From positions 1-6,770 of the forward strand of contig JAEWIW010000371.1 of NCBI GenBank assembly GCA_023386855.1: DNA of 6,770 bases, written 5' to 3'. The notes beneath the pieces were generated by a model. The model saw only the letters and a list, made by a program, of their open reading frames with translations. It was not told the DNA's origin and made no database searches. The position numbers and the translations under genes are program-made. Within the stretch, counting starts at the first letter, position 1, and each line of letters begins with the position of its first letter. This DNA comes from Bacteroidota bacterium. Lineage in GTDB: Bacteria > Bacteroidota > Bacteroidia > Chitinophagales > Chitinophagaceae. This document shows positions 1 through 5,788 of the stretch, piece by piece.

Positions 1-1546
1 CGAAATCATTGGCCTGCTCCTGCATTTGGGTGGTGGGCTGCTGGCCCTGCGACATCTGCTGCAGCATGGATCCACTAAGGTTTTGCCTTATCGCACCATC
101 ATTTGGACTTTGAAAATCCAGTGTGAAATAAAGAAGGACCATTACCAATGCCAATCCACCGGTGATATAAAGGGCAGTGCGCATTTTTTTATTGATCCAT
201 TCCAGTTTCTCTTCTCCAAACAAAATGGATTGCAAACCCAGCGCACCCAGCAGCGGCAAGGTAAGCTGTGGTATCACCAATGCCATGGAAGGAGCACGAA
301 ATTTATTATAAAGTGGGAGGTAATCGAAAAGAAAATAATTTAAAGCGGAAAAGTTTTTTCCCCAGGCAAGGAAGATACCCAGCAATGTTGCAGCTATGAT
401 CCATCCTTTATGCCATCCTTTATAAAAAACAAGGCCGAAAATAAATGCTACCACCACCACAGCGCCAAAGTAAACAGTACCGGATGTATTAGGCTGCGGC
501 CCCCAGTAAGCAGGCATCTGGTGAGCAAATTGCTTAGCCTGCTCTTCGCCCATACCTGTTCTTTCCTGCAATACTTCTGCAACTTTGGTCGATTCACCAA
601 ACTCACTAACCTGTTCTCCATTCACAACTGTTGGGTTACTGCCACCGAATATTCTTGGTATAATCGCAGTAAAAGTTTCCGTAATGCCATAGCTCCATTG
701 GAAGGCATAATCCTTATCCAGCCCACCTTTGGTCCGGTTGCCTTCTTCCTGGTTCAGCGTAAGTTCCGATCGTCCTCCCCGCATAGTTTCCTTGGTATAA
801 TCATAAGTAGGCAACAACATCACAGCATAAGACAGCACACCCATGATGGCGGCAACTAATGCGAGCCCTGCGGATTTTCCGAAATGCGCAAGATCTTTCT
901 CCTTGAAAGAACGAATGAAGAATGCGATACCAAGGCATACTGCGATCAGCAAAGTATAATAAACGATCTGGATATGGTTCTGGTAGAACATCAGGGTAGA
1001 GAAGGTGAGCGTAGTAATGAAACCCAGCCAGTATTTTCTCTGTGAAAGAATGATCAACCCTGCCAGTACCGCGGGCATATAGCCCATTGAAGCAAACTTC
1101 GTGGTATGACCAACAGCTGTGATCACCGCATTATAGGAAGCAAAGGCATATCCTAGTGAACCGAATATTCCCACCCAGCTTTTTAATCTTAACGACATGC
1201 AAAGGATATAAAACCCGATGCAGGCAAGGAAGAAAAGGCTTGCAGGCTGTGGAAGGAAAAGGGTAAAGAGGGAAGAGAGCCATGCAAGGGTAATGTTGAA
1301 ATGCGATTCCATCAGGATCTGCGTAGCAGGCATTCCACTGAACAGGCTGTTTGACCATAAAGGATAGTGGCCATACTTTGCCTTGAATTCAATGGATTGC
1401 TGTGCCATTCCCTTCCATCCCTGCACATCATGCTGCTCCACCACAAGCCCTTGCAGTGAAGGAAAACAATAAAGGCAGGATACAACAAAGAAAATCGCAA
1501 TCGCGATGATATGAGGCAAAAAACGCTGCCACAGGGACTGCTTCAT
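1..1546 (-). CDS. YfhO-family multi-spanning membrane protein (N-terminal 515 residues, cut by the window edge)
   Basis: The reading frame runs open from an ATG at 1546 to the left edge with no stop, giving 515 codons plus one base; the C-terminus lies outside. The protein starts with MKQSLWQRFLPHIIAIAIFF, a first membrane segment, followed by a polar periplasmic loop and then many hydrophobic segments typical of GT-C-like membrane proteins. Family marks I can read are GHTTK at residues 146-150, MRGGRSEL at 255-262, WSYGITE at 284-290, PRIFGG at 297-302 and KFRAPS at about 415-420. These match the YfhO-like proteins common in Bacteroidota, which are usually around 800 residues, so roughly a third is probably missing. 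YfhO proteins are thought to take part in cell-envelope or lipoteichoic-acid glycosylation in Firmicutes; the role in Bacteroidota is not settled, and a glycosyltransferase activity here is inference. The gene is divergent from the 1613 transporter. Upstream is only a weak purine stretch (AAAAGAG). Confidence 0.85.
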   Translation of the reverse strand, partial: MKQSLWQRFLPHIIAIAIFFVVSCLYCFPSLQGLVVEQHDVQGWKGMAQQSIEFKAKYGHYPLWSNSLFSGMPATQILMESHFNITLAWLSSLFTLFLPQPASLFFLACIGFYILCMSLRLKSWVGIFGSLGYAFASYNAVITAVGHTTKFASMGYMPAVLAGLIILSQRKYWLGFITTLTFSTLMFYQNHIQIVYYTLLIAVCLGIAFFIRSFKEKDLAHFGKSAGLALVAAIMGVLSYAVMLLPTYDYTKETMRGGRSELTLNQEEGNRTKGGLDKDYAFQWSYGITETFTAIIPRIFGGSNPTVVNGEQVSEFGESTKVAEVLQERTGMGEEQAKQFAHQMPAYWGPQPNTSGTVYFGAVVVVAFIFGLVFYKGWHKGWIIAATLLGIFLAWGKNFSALNYFLFDYLPLYNKFRAPSMALVIPQLTLPLLGALGLQSILFGEEKLEWINKKMRTALYITGGLALVMVLLYFTLDFQSPNDGAIRQNLSGSMLQQMSQGQQPTTQMQEQANDF

Positions 1547-1570
1547 GAGCTCTTTTATTAATTAGTTGGG

Positions 1571-1578
1571 CAAAATAA
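1571..1578 (-). promoter_or_regulatory. Possible -7 element for the YfhO-like gene
   Basis: On the minus strand this reads TTATTTTG, one mismatch from the Bacteroidota -7 consensus TAnnTTTG, and ends 24 bases before the ATG at 1546. I see no well-placed TTG -33 element, so this is a weak candidate. The rest of the 66-base divergent region (1547-1612) is AT-rich and shows no clear promoter for the rightward gene and no recognisable riboswitch. Confidence 0.25.
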
Positions 1579-1612
1579 TGCAATTTTACCCATCACACAT
1601 CATTGACCCCGC

Positions 1613-2392
1613 ATGATTCATAACATTATAAGGGATAAATCAACCAGGTTATTTTTAGTGCTTAGTGGATTCTTTATCGCCAATGCCCTGATCGCGGAAG
1701 TGATCGGCGTAAAGATCTTTTCGCTTGAAGATACAATAGGGTGGCAGCGTGCCGATTTTTCGCTGCTGGGTACCGATCATCTAAGCTTCAGTCTTTCTGT
1801 TGGTGTAATACCCTGGCCGGTGATCTTTGTTATGACGGATATCATTAATGAATATTATGGTGTGAAGGGCGTTCGTTTTCTTTCGCTGCTCACGGTTGTG
1901 CTTATAGGGTTTGCCTTTTTTATTTTTTATTTTGCCATTACCATGTCGCCCGATACATCCTGGTGGCAGACATCCTATGCGAAAGAAGGTGTTCCTGATA
2001 TGCAGGCTGCTTTCAAAGCCATTTTCGGACAGGGCATGAACATCATCATTGGTTCCATCACGGCATTCCTTATAGGCCAGATGGTAGATGCACTGGTGTT
2101 CAGGAAAATAAAAGCAGCTACAGGGGAGAAAGGGATCTGGATGCGTGCAACATTGAGTACACTGGTATCACTGATGATCGACAGCTTCGTGGTTACCTAT
2201 GTGGCTTTTTATATTTTCAGGGGCGTAAGCTTCGGTCAGTGTACTGCCTGGGCCATGACCTCCTATACTTATAAATTTCTTATCGCCATCCTGTTTACAC
2301 CGGTTGTTTATTTTATCCACTGGATGGTAGAAAGATACCTGGGTAAACAACTGGCTTCGGATATGAAAAAGGCTGCGATGCGTGGATATTGA
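1613..2392 (+). CDS. Queuosine-precursor transporter, YhhQ/VUT family
   Basis: This 259-residue inner-membrane protein probably imports a queuosine precursor (preQ0/preQ1 or queuine type) for tRNA wobble-base modification, as shown for the YhhQ family (COG1738, Pfam VUT_1). Six or so hydrophobic segments are visible, at about 13-33, 60-78, 89-111, 141-158, 181-203 and 218-240. Conserved features are the acidic motif MTDIINEYYG at 74-83 after WPVIF, GQMVD at 155-159, and a polar helix with STLVSLMIDS at 182-191. The E. coli member is about 220 residues; the extra loop at about 35-60 is usual in Bacteroidota homologues. The ATG at 1613 gives the N-terminus expected for these (MIHNIIRDKSTRLFL), although no Shine-Dalgarno sequence precedes it. 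No queuosine synthesis gene and no preQ1 riboswitch lies nearby, which is common for salvage transporters. The C-terminus is a short basic tail (MKKAAMRGY). The exact substrate cannot be read from the sequence. Confidence 0.93.
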   Translation: MIHNIIRDKSTRLFLVLSGFFIANALIAEVIGVKIFSLEDTIGWQRADFSLLGTDHLSFSLSVGVIPWPVIFVMTDIINEYYGVKGVRFLSLLTVVLIGFAFFIFYFAITMSPDTSWWQTSYAKEGVPDMQAAFKAIFGQGMNIIIGSITAFLIGQMVDALVFRKIKAATGEKGIWMRATLSTLVSLMIDSFVVTYVAFYIFRGVSFGQCTAWAMTSYTYKFLIAILFTPVVYFIHWMVERYLGKQLASDMKKAAMRGY

Positions 2393-2406
2393 GTAGCCCT
2401 GGTTTC

Positions 2407-2468
2407 AAAAAAGGCTGCCAGGCATTGTCATTAATAGCACTTGCTTCTCTTAAATAAAAAAGGCTGCC
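2407..2468. repeat. Short direct repeat AAAAAAGGCTGCC, two copies
   Basis: The 13-mer AAAAAAGGCTGCC occurs at 2407-2419 and again at 2456-2468. An 11-base version (AAAAAGGCTGC) also lies inside the end of the transporter gene at 2366-2376. The second full copy forms the left arm of the terminator hairpin. The first copy could pair with the same right arm (GCAGCC, 2472-2477), which would make a competing, larger-loop structure. This may be chance or a decayed duplicated terminator arm. Confidence 0.5.
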
Positions 2469-2477
2469 GAAGCAGCC
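2456..2477 (-). terminator. Intrinsic terminator with C(UUCG)G tetraloop, possibly bidirectional
   Basis: On the minus strand the lipoprotein's stop codon (2485-2483) is followed after five bases by GGCTGC-TTCG-GCAGCC and then six Ts. That is a 6-bp GC-rich stem closed by the very stable C(UUCG)G tetraloop, plus a U-tract, as in a textbook rho-independent terminator. On the plus strand the same hairpin lies about 70 bases after the transporter stop and is followed by GATATTTATTTTTT, a weaker T-rich tail. It could therefore end both convergent transcripts. Confidence 0.85.
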
Positions 2478-2482
2478 GATAT

Positions 2483-3127
2483 TTATTTTTTGATATAACT
2501 TATTTCCAAAGCAGGGTGTTTGGAGGAATCGTGAAATTTACTGCTGCAAAAGATCCTGGAATTATAGGCTTCCTCATTCTCCAGGAAGATCTTGAATCCA
2601 TAATTACCTAATGCCGCCATATCTTTTACCATGGCAGTTACATCGATGTCCAGGAGGTCGAGGATGGGTTTATTGGTATGAGGGATCCTTATTTCATTTA
2701 CATTGATTGAAGAAGGTTGTTCCGCCCAGGAAGAATACATATCCCATGAACTGGTAGCCCGCTGGATCAACATGGCATTATTGGTACCAAAATTCGGACC
2801 TGCATCGTTTCCATTCAGGTTTTCCGGGTTGGAATAAAGATCCAGTTTCGCGGAAACAATTTCAGCATTGGCTGGAATAGAAGAGAGATCAAACTTTAAG
2901 GCGGCCCTCATGGACACTTCCTCTCCAAGATAAGTCCATGCGGCTGCACCAATTTCAGGAGCAAGACCATTCGACTGGTCAAGGGTACTGTTCCCGAAAA
3001 AATGGATCTCGGTAGTGTTGTTGGATGGCTTTAAAACAATGGTTTCTTTTTCTTCAGATTTCTTGGTACAGGCCGTAGTAAGAACAAGGAAAAGAAAGGC
3101 GGTTAACAGGGTTAAGGAAGGTTTCAT
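2483..3127 (-). CDS. Outer-surface or periplasmic lipoprotein with one DNRLRE-type beta-sandwich domain
   Basis: The predicted product is a 214-residue lipoprotein. The start at 3127 gives MKPSLTLLTAFLFLVLTTAC, a lysine-led hydrophobic signal ending in a relaxed lipobox with lipid-bearing Cys20, followed by a charged linker (TKKSEEKE). An in-frame ATG 48 bases upstream (3175) would add 16 residues before the signal and put a candidate promoter inside the gene, so I prefer 3127. Residues from about 40 to the end resemble the DNRLRE/CBM96-like domain: RAALKFDLSSIPANAEIVSA at 74-93, a TSSWD...SWAEQPS segment at 125-139, IDVTAMV at 161-167, YGFKIFL at 176-182, and a closing SSKFHDSSKHPALEISY at 195-211. 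Such domains normally sit in cell-surface proteins, often next to carbohydrate-active or adhesive modules; here the domain stands alone. Its ligand is unknown. The gene ends just before a strong terminator. Confidence 0.82.
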   Translation of the reverse strand: MKPSLTLLTAFLFLVLTTACTKKSEEKETIVLKPSNNTTEIHFFGNSTLDQSNGLAPEIGAAAWTYLGEEVSMRAALKFDLSSIPANAEIVSAKLDLYSNPENLNGNDAGPNFGTNNAMLIQRATSSWDMYSSWAEQPSSINVNEIRIPHTNKPILDLLDIDVTAMVKDMAALGNYGFKIFLENEEAYNSRIFCSSKFHDSSKHPALEISYIKK

Positions 3128-3144
3128 TAAAATGTTATTAACCG

Positions 3145-3175
3145 GCAATATATCATGGGTAATCTGAATATCCAA
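3145..3175 (-). promoter_or_regulatory. Candidate Bacteroidota-type promoter for the lipoprotein gene
   Basis: The minus strand carries TTG at 3175-3173 and TATATTGC at 3152-3145, separated by 20 bases. This resembles the Bacteroidota pattern of a -33 TTG and a -7 TAnnTTTG, although the -7 element matches only four of the six fixed bases. It ends 17 bases before the ATG at 3127 and overlaps the alternative start at 3175, which supports 3127 as the true start. Confidence 0.45.
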
Positions 3176-3181
3176 GAAGGG

Positions 3182-3685
3182 TCAGATCTTTATTTCCATA
3201 ATATAATCATTCATATAATAATCCTCGCCAATATTTATATCTTCTTCCCCGAGAATATTAAATCCCTGCTTTTCATAGAATTGTTTTGCAGGGTTATTCC
3301 TGTTCACATTAAGCCTTAATTTTTTTCCTTCTACCGCTTTTACCGCATCCATTACCGATTCCAGCAATGCTTTTCCTATGCCCATTTTATGGCTGCCTGG
3401 TAATACATAAAGTTTATGAAGCTTGTAAATGTCCGGGTCTTCCTGCTGGCTGAAAGATGCAAACCCAGCCGGGTCTCCATTATGTTCGGCAATAAGAAAC
3501 TGGTGATGGTTTACTGTCATCTGCTTTTTAAGTGAACCAGGACTATAGAACATTTTCATCATGTAGTCGAGCTGTTCAGGAGAAAGTATCTCTTTGTAAG
3601 CTACAGGCCATACCTGCTGGGCGAGGTAGCCGATCAGGTTAATATCATCAAGATCCGCAGGACGGATGATCAGTTCTTCTTCCAT
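3182..3685 (-). CDS. GNAT-family N-acetyltransferase (PaiA-like type)
   Basis: This is a 167-residue cytoplasmic enzyme predicted to transfer an acetyl group from acetyl-CoA to an amine. Its length fits a single GNAT domain. It opens with the usual beta-1 strand (LIIRPADLDDINLI, 5-18) and has WPVAYKEILSPEQLDYMM at 26-43, a stretch shared with PaiA-like GNATs. The acetyl-CoA loop (motif A) is LYVLPGSHKMGIGKALL at 92-108, where H99-K-M-G-I-G104 fills the [QR]xxGx[GA] pattern with His in the first place. Motif B is NPAKQFYEKQGF at 131-142, with the Tyr137 often used as general acid. The substrate cannot be predicted; PaiA relatives act on polyamines, but that is only a family hint. The gene begins 69 bases after the acidic-protein gene ends and stops 54 bases before the lipoprotein start. 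A TATAATAG box lies just upstream (3707-3700 on this strand), without a clear -33 partner. Confidence 0.92.
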   Translation of the reverse strand: MEEELIIRPADLDDINLIGYLAQQVWPVAYKEILSPEQLDYMMKMFYSPGSLKKQMTVNHHQFLIAEHNGDPAGFASFSQQEDPDIYKLHKLYVLPGSHKMGIGKALLESVMDAVKAVEGKKLRLNVNRNNPAKQFYEKQGFNILGEEDINIGEDYYMNDYIMEIKI

Positions 3686-3754
3686 ATTGCGAATCTATTA
3701 TAGAAAGAGGAATAATCCATCCGGCAAGGAATAACTCCCGGCCGGGTGAAAATT

Positions 3755-4294
3755 TTATTCGGGCTCCTGCTGGTTGTCTTCATCAAGATTCTCATGACGG
3801 TCGCCACCTAAACTGTAATAATTATTTTCTTCATCTTCTTCACCGATCGCTTCATCTTCATCATCCAGTTCTGACCCGGGAATATCAAGGTCTTCATCAT
3901 CTGCCATGGTCTTTTCAGATGCATCCTGGTCAATTTTATCCAGCTTGTCTTTACCCCTGAGTAATTCATCATCACTCATATCCATATCCTCATCTCTTGG
4001 TCCCAGCAATTCAAGGTCTTCTTTCGTAACATCCGCTTCAGTACCCGGTACAATGAGTAATTCATCCTCTTCATTTGAAGAAGTGGGTATATCCTTGTTC
4101 ACTCCCCGGTCAGCATTATCAGGAACACGCTGCCCGCGGCTGATCTCATCAGGATCAACGGATACTTTTTTTGCACCATTGGATGGATGGGTGATGTCTT
4201 CCGAAGCAGGATAATGTGGGTAACCCGGCAGGTTTTCATCATTACCTTCATTTTCCCTGTAATCATCGTTTGGATTGATATCGCGTATTGACAT
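3755..4294 (-). CDS. Highly acidic, probably disordered protein of unknown function, with repeated PG[ST]E module
   Basis: I know similar conserved hypothetical proteins from Bacteroidota but no assigned function. Counted from the ATG at 4294 it has 179 residues, of which 59 are Asp or Glu and 16 are Lys or Arg, with no Cys, Phe or Trp. That composition implies a mostly disordered soluble protein with a net charge near -43. No signal peptide or membrane segment is present, so it is probably cytoplasmic. Two related segments stand out: LLIVPGTEADVTKEDLELLG at 79-98 and LDIPGSELDDEDEAIG at 136-151. The second runs into EEDEENNYYSLGGD at 152-165, the part I most associate with this family. A start at 4360 would add 22 residues (including a hydrophobic IIFFITL) from only 3 bases after the upstream stop; I reject it because MSIRDINPNDDY looks like the natural beginning. 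The bases before 4294 are AT-rich without a Shine-Dalgarno sequence. Confidence 0.8.
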   Translation of the reverse strand: MSIRDINPNDDYRENEGNDENLPGYPHYPASEDITHPSNGAKKVSVDPDEISRGQRVPDNADRGVNKDIPTSSNEEDELLIVPGTEADVTKEDLELLGPRDEDMDMSDDELLRGKDKLDKIDQDASEKTMADDEDLDIPGSELDDEDEAIGEEDEENNYYSLGGDRHENLDEDNQQEPE

Positions 4295-4363
4295 GTGATT
4301 AGTTTTAAGGGTTATAAAAAAAATTATGCCTGCCGGGTACCTTTTATTACGGTTTTCCAAAGA

Positions 4364-4867
4364 TTAATTCAGGTTTTCCCTTAATTCCGCTAACCGGTTC
4401 CGGAAGCGGTCGAGTGTAAGATTTTTCAGATCCCAGCGCATGGGCCCTCCCGACCGGTTGCCCAGGGTGATCAATTGAAGGATGTTGTTATTGTTGAAGT
4501 AATAAATGCCCCCGAATTTTAACTCGTCATCATCAGGCAGGAAAATGGTTTCATATTCCTCTGAACATACAAGGCGGTCGCCCGATACATAATACACTTC
4601 GGTGAATTCAATGGAATCGCGCATGTACCTTACCTGGAAAACCACCACTTTCCCGTTTTGCGTGGTATAATGCCAGGTTTCTTTAAGGCCGCTGTTGGAA
4701 GGCCCGATCTTTACAAGGTTAAAAGTTCGCTGGGCCCGCAGGGCAAGACTATCGGCCTGTTCAACATAGCGGACAAGCTTTTCAAGCGTAGCCCCGGCCT
4801 GGTTTTGCTGGGCATTAGCCACCAAAACAAGGCCTGAAAACAGGATGGTAATTAGTACACGTGTCAT
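4364..4867 (-). CDS. Secreted or periplasmic protein of unknown function
   Basis: I do not recognise this 167-residue protein. It starts MTRVLITILFSGLVLVANAQ: a short basic N-terminus, a hydrophobic core and an ANA/Q signal-peptidase I site after residue 19. There is no cysteine at the cleavage point, so it is not a lipoprotein. The mature part begins with a polar, possibly helical segment (about 22-50), followed by alternating beta-type segments such as GKVVVFQVRYMRDSIEFTEV and GGIYYFNNNN, and ends with a charged helix (LTLDRFRNRLAELRENLN). A single Cys lies near residue 98. The general look is that of a small secreted beta-rich protein. It starts 47 bases after the nuclease gene ends, in the same direction, and has a good candidate -7 element of its own. 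Its place beside a secreted nuclease does not prove a shared role. Confidence 0.8.
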   Translation of the reverse strand: MTRVLITILFSGLVLVANAQQNQAGATLEKLVRYVEQADSLALRAQRTFNLVKIGPSNSGLKETWHYTTQNGKVVVFQVRYMRDSIEFTEVYYVSGDRLVCSEEYETIFLPDDDELKFGGIYYFNNNNILQLITLGNRSGGPMRWDLKNLTLDRFRNRLAELRENLN

Positions 4868-4900
4868 TCTCCCCGGTTAAAACTTCTTCACCTAATTTAC

Positions 4901-4908
4901 CAAAACTA
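4901..4908 (-). promoter_or_regulatory. Candidate -7 element TAGTTTTG for the secreted unknown protein
   Basis: The minus strand reads TAGTTTTG, a full match to the Bacteroidota -7 consensus TAnnTTTG, 33 bases before the ATG at 4867. No TTG lies at the proper distance upstream (that region is the end of the nuclease gene), so the -33 half is missing or degenerate. If active, it would allow this gene and those after it to be transcribed independently of the nuclease. Confidence 0.45.
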
Positions 4909-4914
4909 TATTAC

Positions 4915-5709
4915 TTAGGAAAAGATTTCATTCAGCACTCCAGCCAGCCGGATACCGCCTTTCAGCAGTTGCTGGTTGAGGGTGGCAACATGGTCAAAAT
5001 TATAGCGGTAGCTTAATTTCTGGTCGGCATACCTGATTTCACCATATAGATTTTCGGCAATGCCATAACTTTCAAATACCCATTGCTGCATAGGCTCCGA
5101 CTGCCATTGACGTATGGTCTTTTTTGGGGCATGGTCGATGGCATTGGCAAATTCGGTATAACTCATTTTCTGGAATTCAATCAACTGCTCATCCCAAACC
5201 CTGTGCAGGTTGGTGGGTTGATCGAACCATAAAAGTCGTACGCGGTTCCCGCCAAGATCTTCTGGTCTGCCCACGTGCATGGGCTGGTGAAGGTCACCAA
5301 TAAAATGCACCAGCAATACCAGGTAAAATCTTTTACGTTCAATATTATTCTCTTTCTTTTTTAATTCACCCTTCAGCCAGTTGATCTTTGAATAGATGTT
5401 CTCGCCATGTTGCTGCTCGTCGAGCAGTGCGATCACCTGGCTTTCACTCAAACCAGTTTTAATATTGATATAATGCCATGGGCTGATATAATCAAAAGTT
5501 GAATCAGACTTGATGAAATCCGCAAAATTGGCCGACATCGCCAGCGATTCGTCGCCCAGGATCTTTGCAATTTCCCTTTTAGCCTTGCCCGATAAATGAT
5601 TATAAGCCACTTGTGCCGTAATTCGATGGCCATTAGTGCCCCAGGCAAAGGAATGAAATGGAATAAAAAAGGTAAGCAGGATTGCCAGCAGGGCAGTAGT
5701 AAAACGCAT
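4915..5709 (-). CDS. S1/P1-type zinc-dependent nuclease, exported
   Basis: This 264-residue protein belongs to the S1/P1 nuclease (phospholipase C/P1) family, whose members use three zinc ions to cleave single-stranded DNA or RNA and often remove 3'-phosphates. A signal peptide (MRFTTALLAILLTFFIPF...FA) ends at residue 22, so the mature protein begins with Trp23, whose free N-terminus is a zinc ligand in this family. All nine expected ligands can be placed: W23, H28 (WGTNGH), D64 (NFADF), H79 (WHYIN), H135 and D139 (HFIGDLHQPMH), H145, H169 and D173 (NLHRVWD). GGN at 153-155 is also typical. The length is usual for bacterial members. With every ligand present it is very likely active, in the periplasm or outside the cell, probably for nucleic-acid scavenging; the exact substrate preference is unknown. 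The start at 5709 is fixed by the signal peptide. It is divergent from the peptidase gene at 5789. Confidence 0.95.
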   Translation of the reverse strand: MRFTTALLAILLTFFIPFHSFAWGTNGHRITAQVAYNHLSGKAKREIAKILGDESLAMSANFADFIKSDSTFDYISPWHYINIKTGLSESQVIALLDEQQHGENIYSKINWLKGELKKKENNIERKRFYLVLLVHFIGDLHQPMHVGRPEDLGGNRVRLLWFDQPTNLHRVWDEQLIEFQKMSYTEFANAIDHAPKKTIRQWQSEPMQQWVFESYGIAENLYGEIRYADQKLSYRYNFDHVATLNQQLLKGGIRLAGVLNEIFS

Positions 5710-5729
5710 AAGCTTTTATTGAAGAGCCG

Positions 5730-5737
5730 CAAAGGTA
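5730..5737 (-). promoter_or_regulatory. -7 element TACCTTTG for the S1/P1 nuclease
   Basis: The minus strand reads TACCTTTG followed by CGG, a full match to TAnnTTTG, the -7 element of Bacteroidota primary-sigma promoters. It ends 20 bases before the nuclease ATG, which would give a leader of only about 10 to 15 bases. No TTG is seen at the expected -33 position, where the sequence is AT-rich. Confidence 0.6.
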
Positions 5738-5763
5738 GGGATAAGAAATAATACTTTATTTTA

Positions 5764-5776
5764 CGGTTTATAACCG
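5764..5776. repeat. Small inverted repeat CGGTT-TAT-AACCG between divergent genes
   Basis: CGGTT at 5764-5768 and AACCG at 5772-5776 form perfect 5-base arms around TAT. The site lies 12 bases before the peptidase ATG and about 27 bases upstream of the nuclease -7 element. It is a plausible operator half-site pair or a small hairpin in the peptidase leader. A 5-base inverted repeat is easily found by chance, and no regulator gene is in view. Confidence 0.3.
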
Positions 5777-5788
5777 ATAAAGCCAGCT

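Noticed and set aside
26..859. Plus-strand open frames at 26-343 and 410-859
   Set aside because: They lie antisense to the YfhO-like gene, whose frame carries clear family motifs over the same bases; their translations look like random, Ser/His-rich shadow products.
1131..1500. Minus-strand open frames at 1131-1358 and 1312-1500
   Set aside because: They are out-of-frame readings of the same strand inside the YfhO-like gene, with no start context or recognisable protein.
1547..1612. PreQ1 riboswitch ahead of the queuosine-precursor transporter
   Set aside because: I could not find the stem, the C-rich loop and the A-rich tail of a preQ1 aptamer in these 66 bases.
2168..2350. Minus-strand 60-codon frame
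   Set aside because: It is antisense to the transmembrane part of the transporter and shows no protein-like features.
3128..3175. Upstream start (3175) for the lipoprotein
   Set aside because: It would bury the lipoprotein signal behind 16 extra residues and place the gene start on top of a candidate promoter.
3737..3746. Perfect palindrome CCCGGCCGGG after the acidic-protein gene, considered as a terminator
   Set aside because: With the loop taken out only a 3-bp stem remains and no T-tract follows, so it is not a convincing intrinsic terminator; a 10-base palindrome may be chance.
3906..4214. Plus-strand Ser-rich 102-codon frame
   Set aside because: A Ser-rich translation is what the complement of Asp/Glu-rich codons (GAT, GAA, GAC, GAG) produces; the acidic protein on the other strand explains it.
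4295..4360. Upstream start (4360) for the acidic protein
   Set aside because: The added 22 residues are basic and hydrophobic, unlike the rest of the protein, and begin 3 bases after the previous stop; the 4294 start gives a sensible N-terminus.
5448..5732. Minus-strand 94-codon frame overlapping the nuclease start
   Set aside because: It is an alternative frame of the nuclease gene; the nuclease frame has the signal peptide and zinc ligands.
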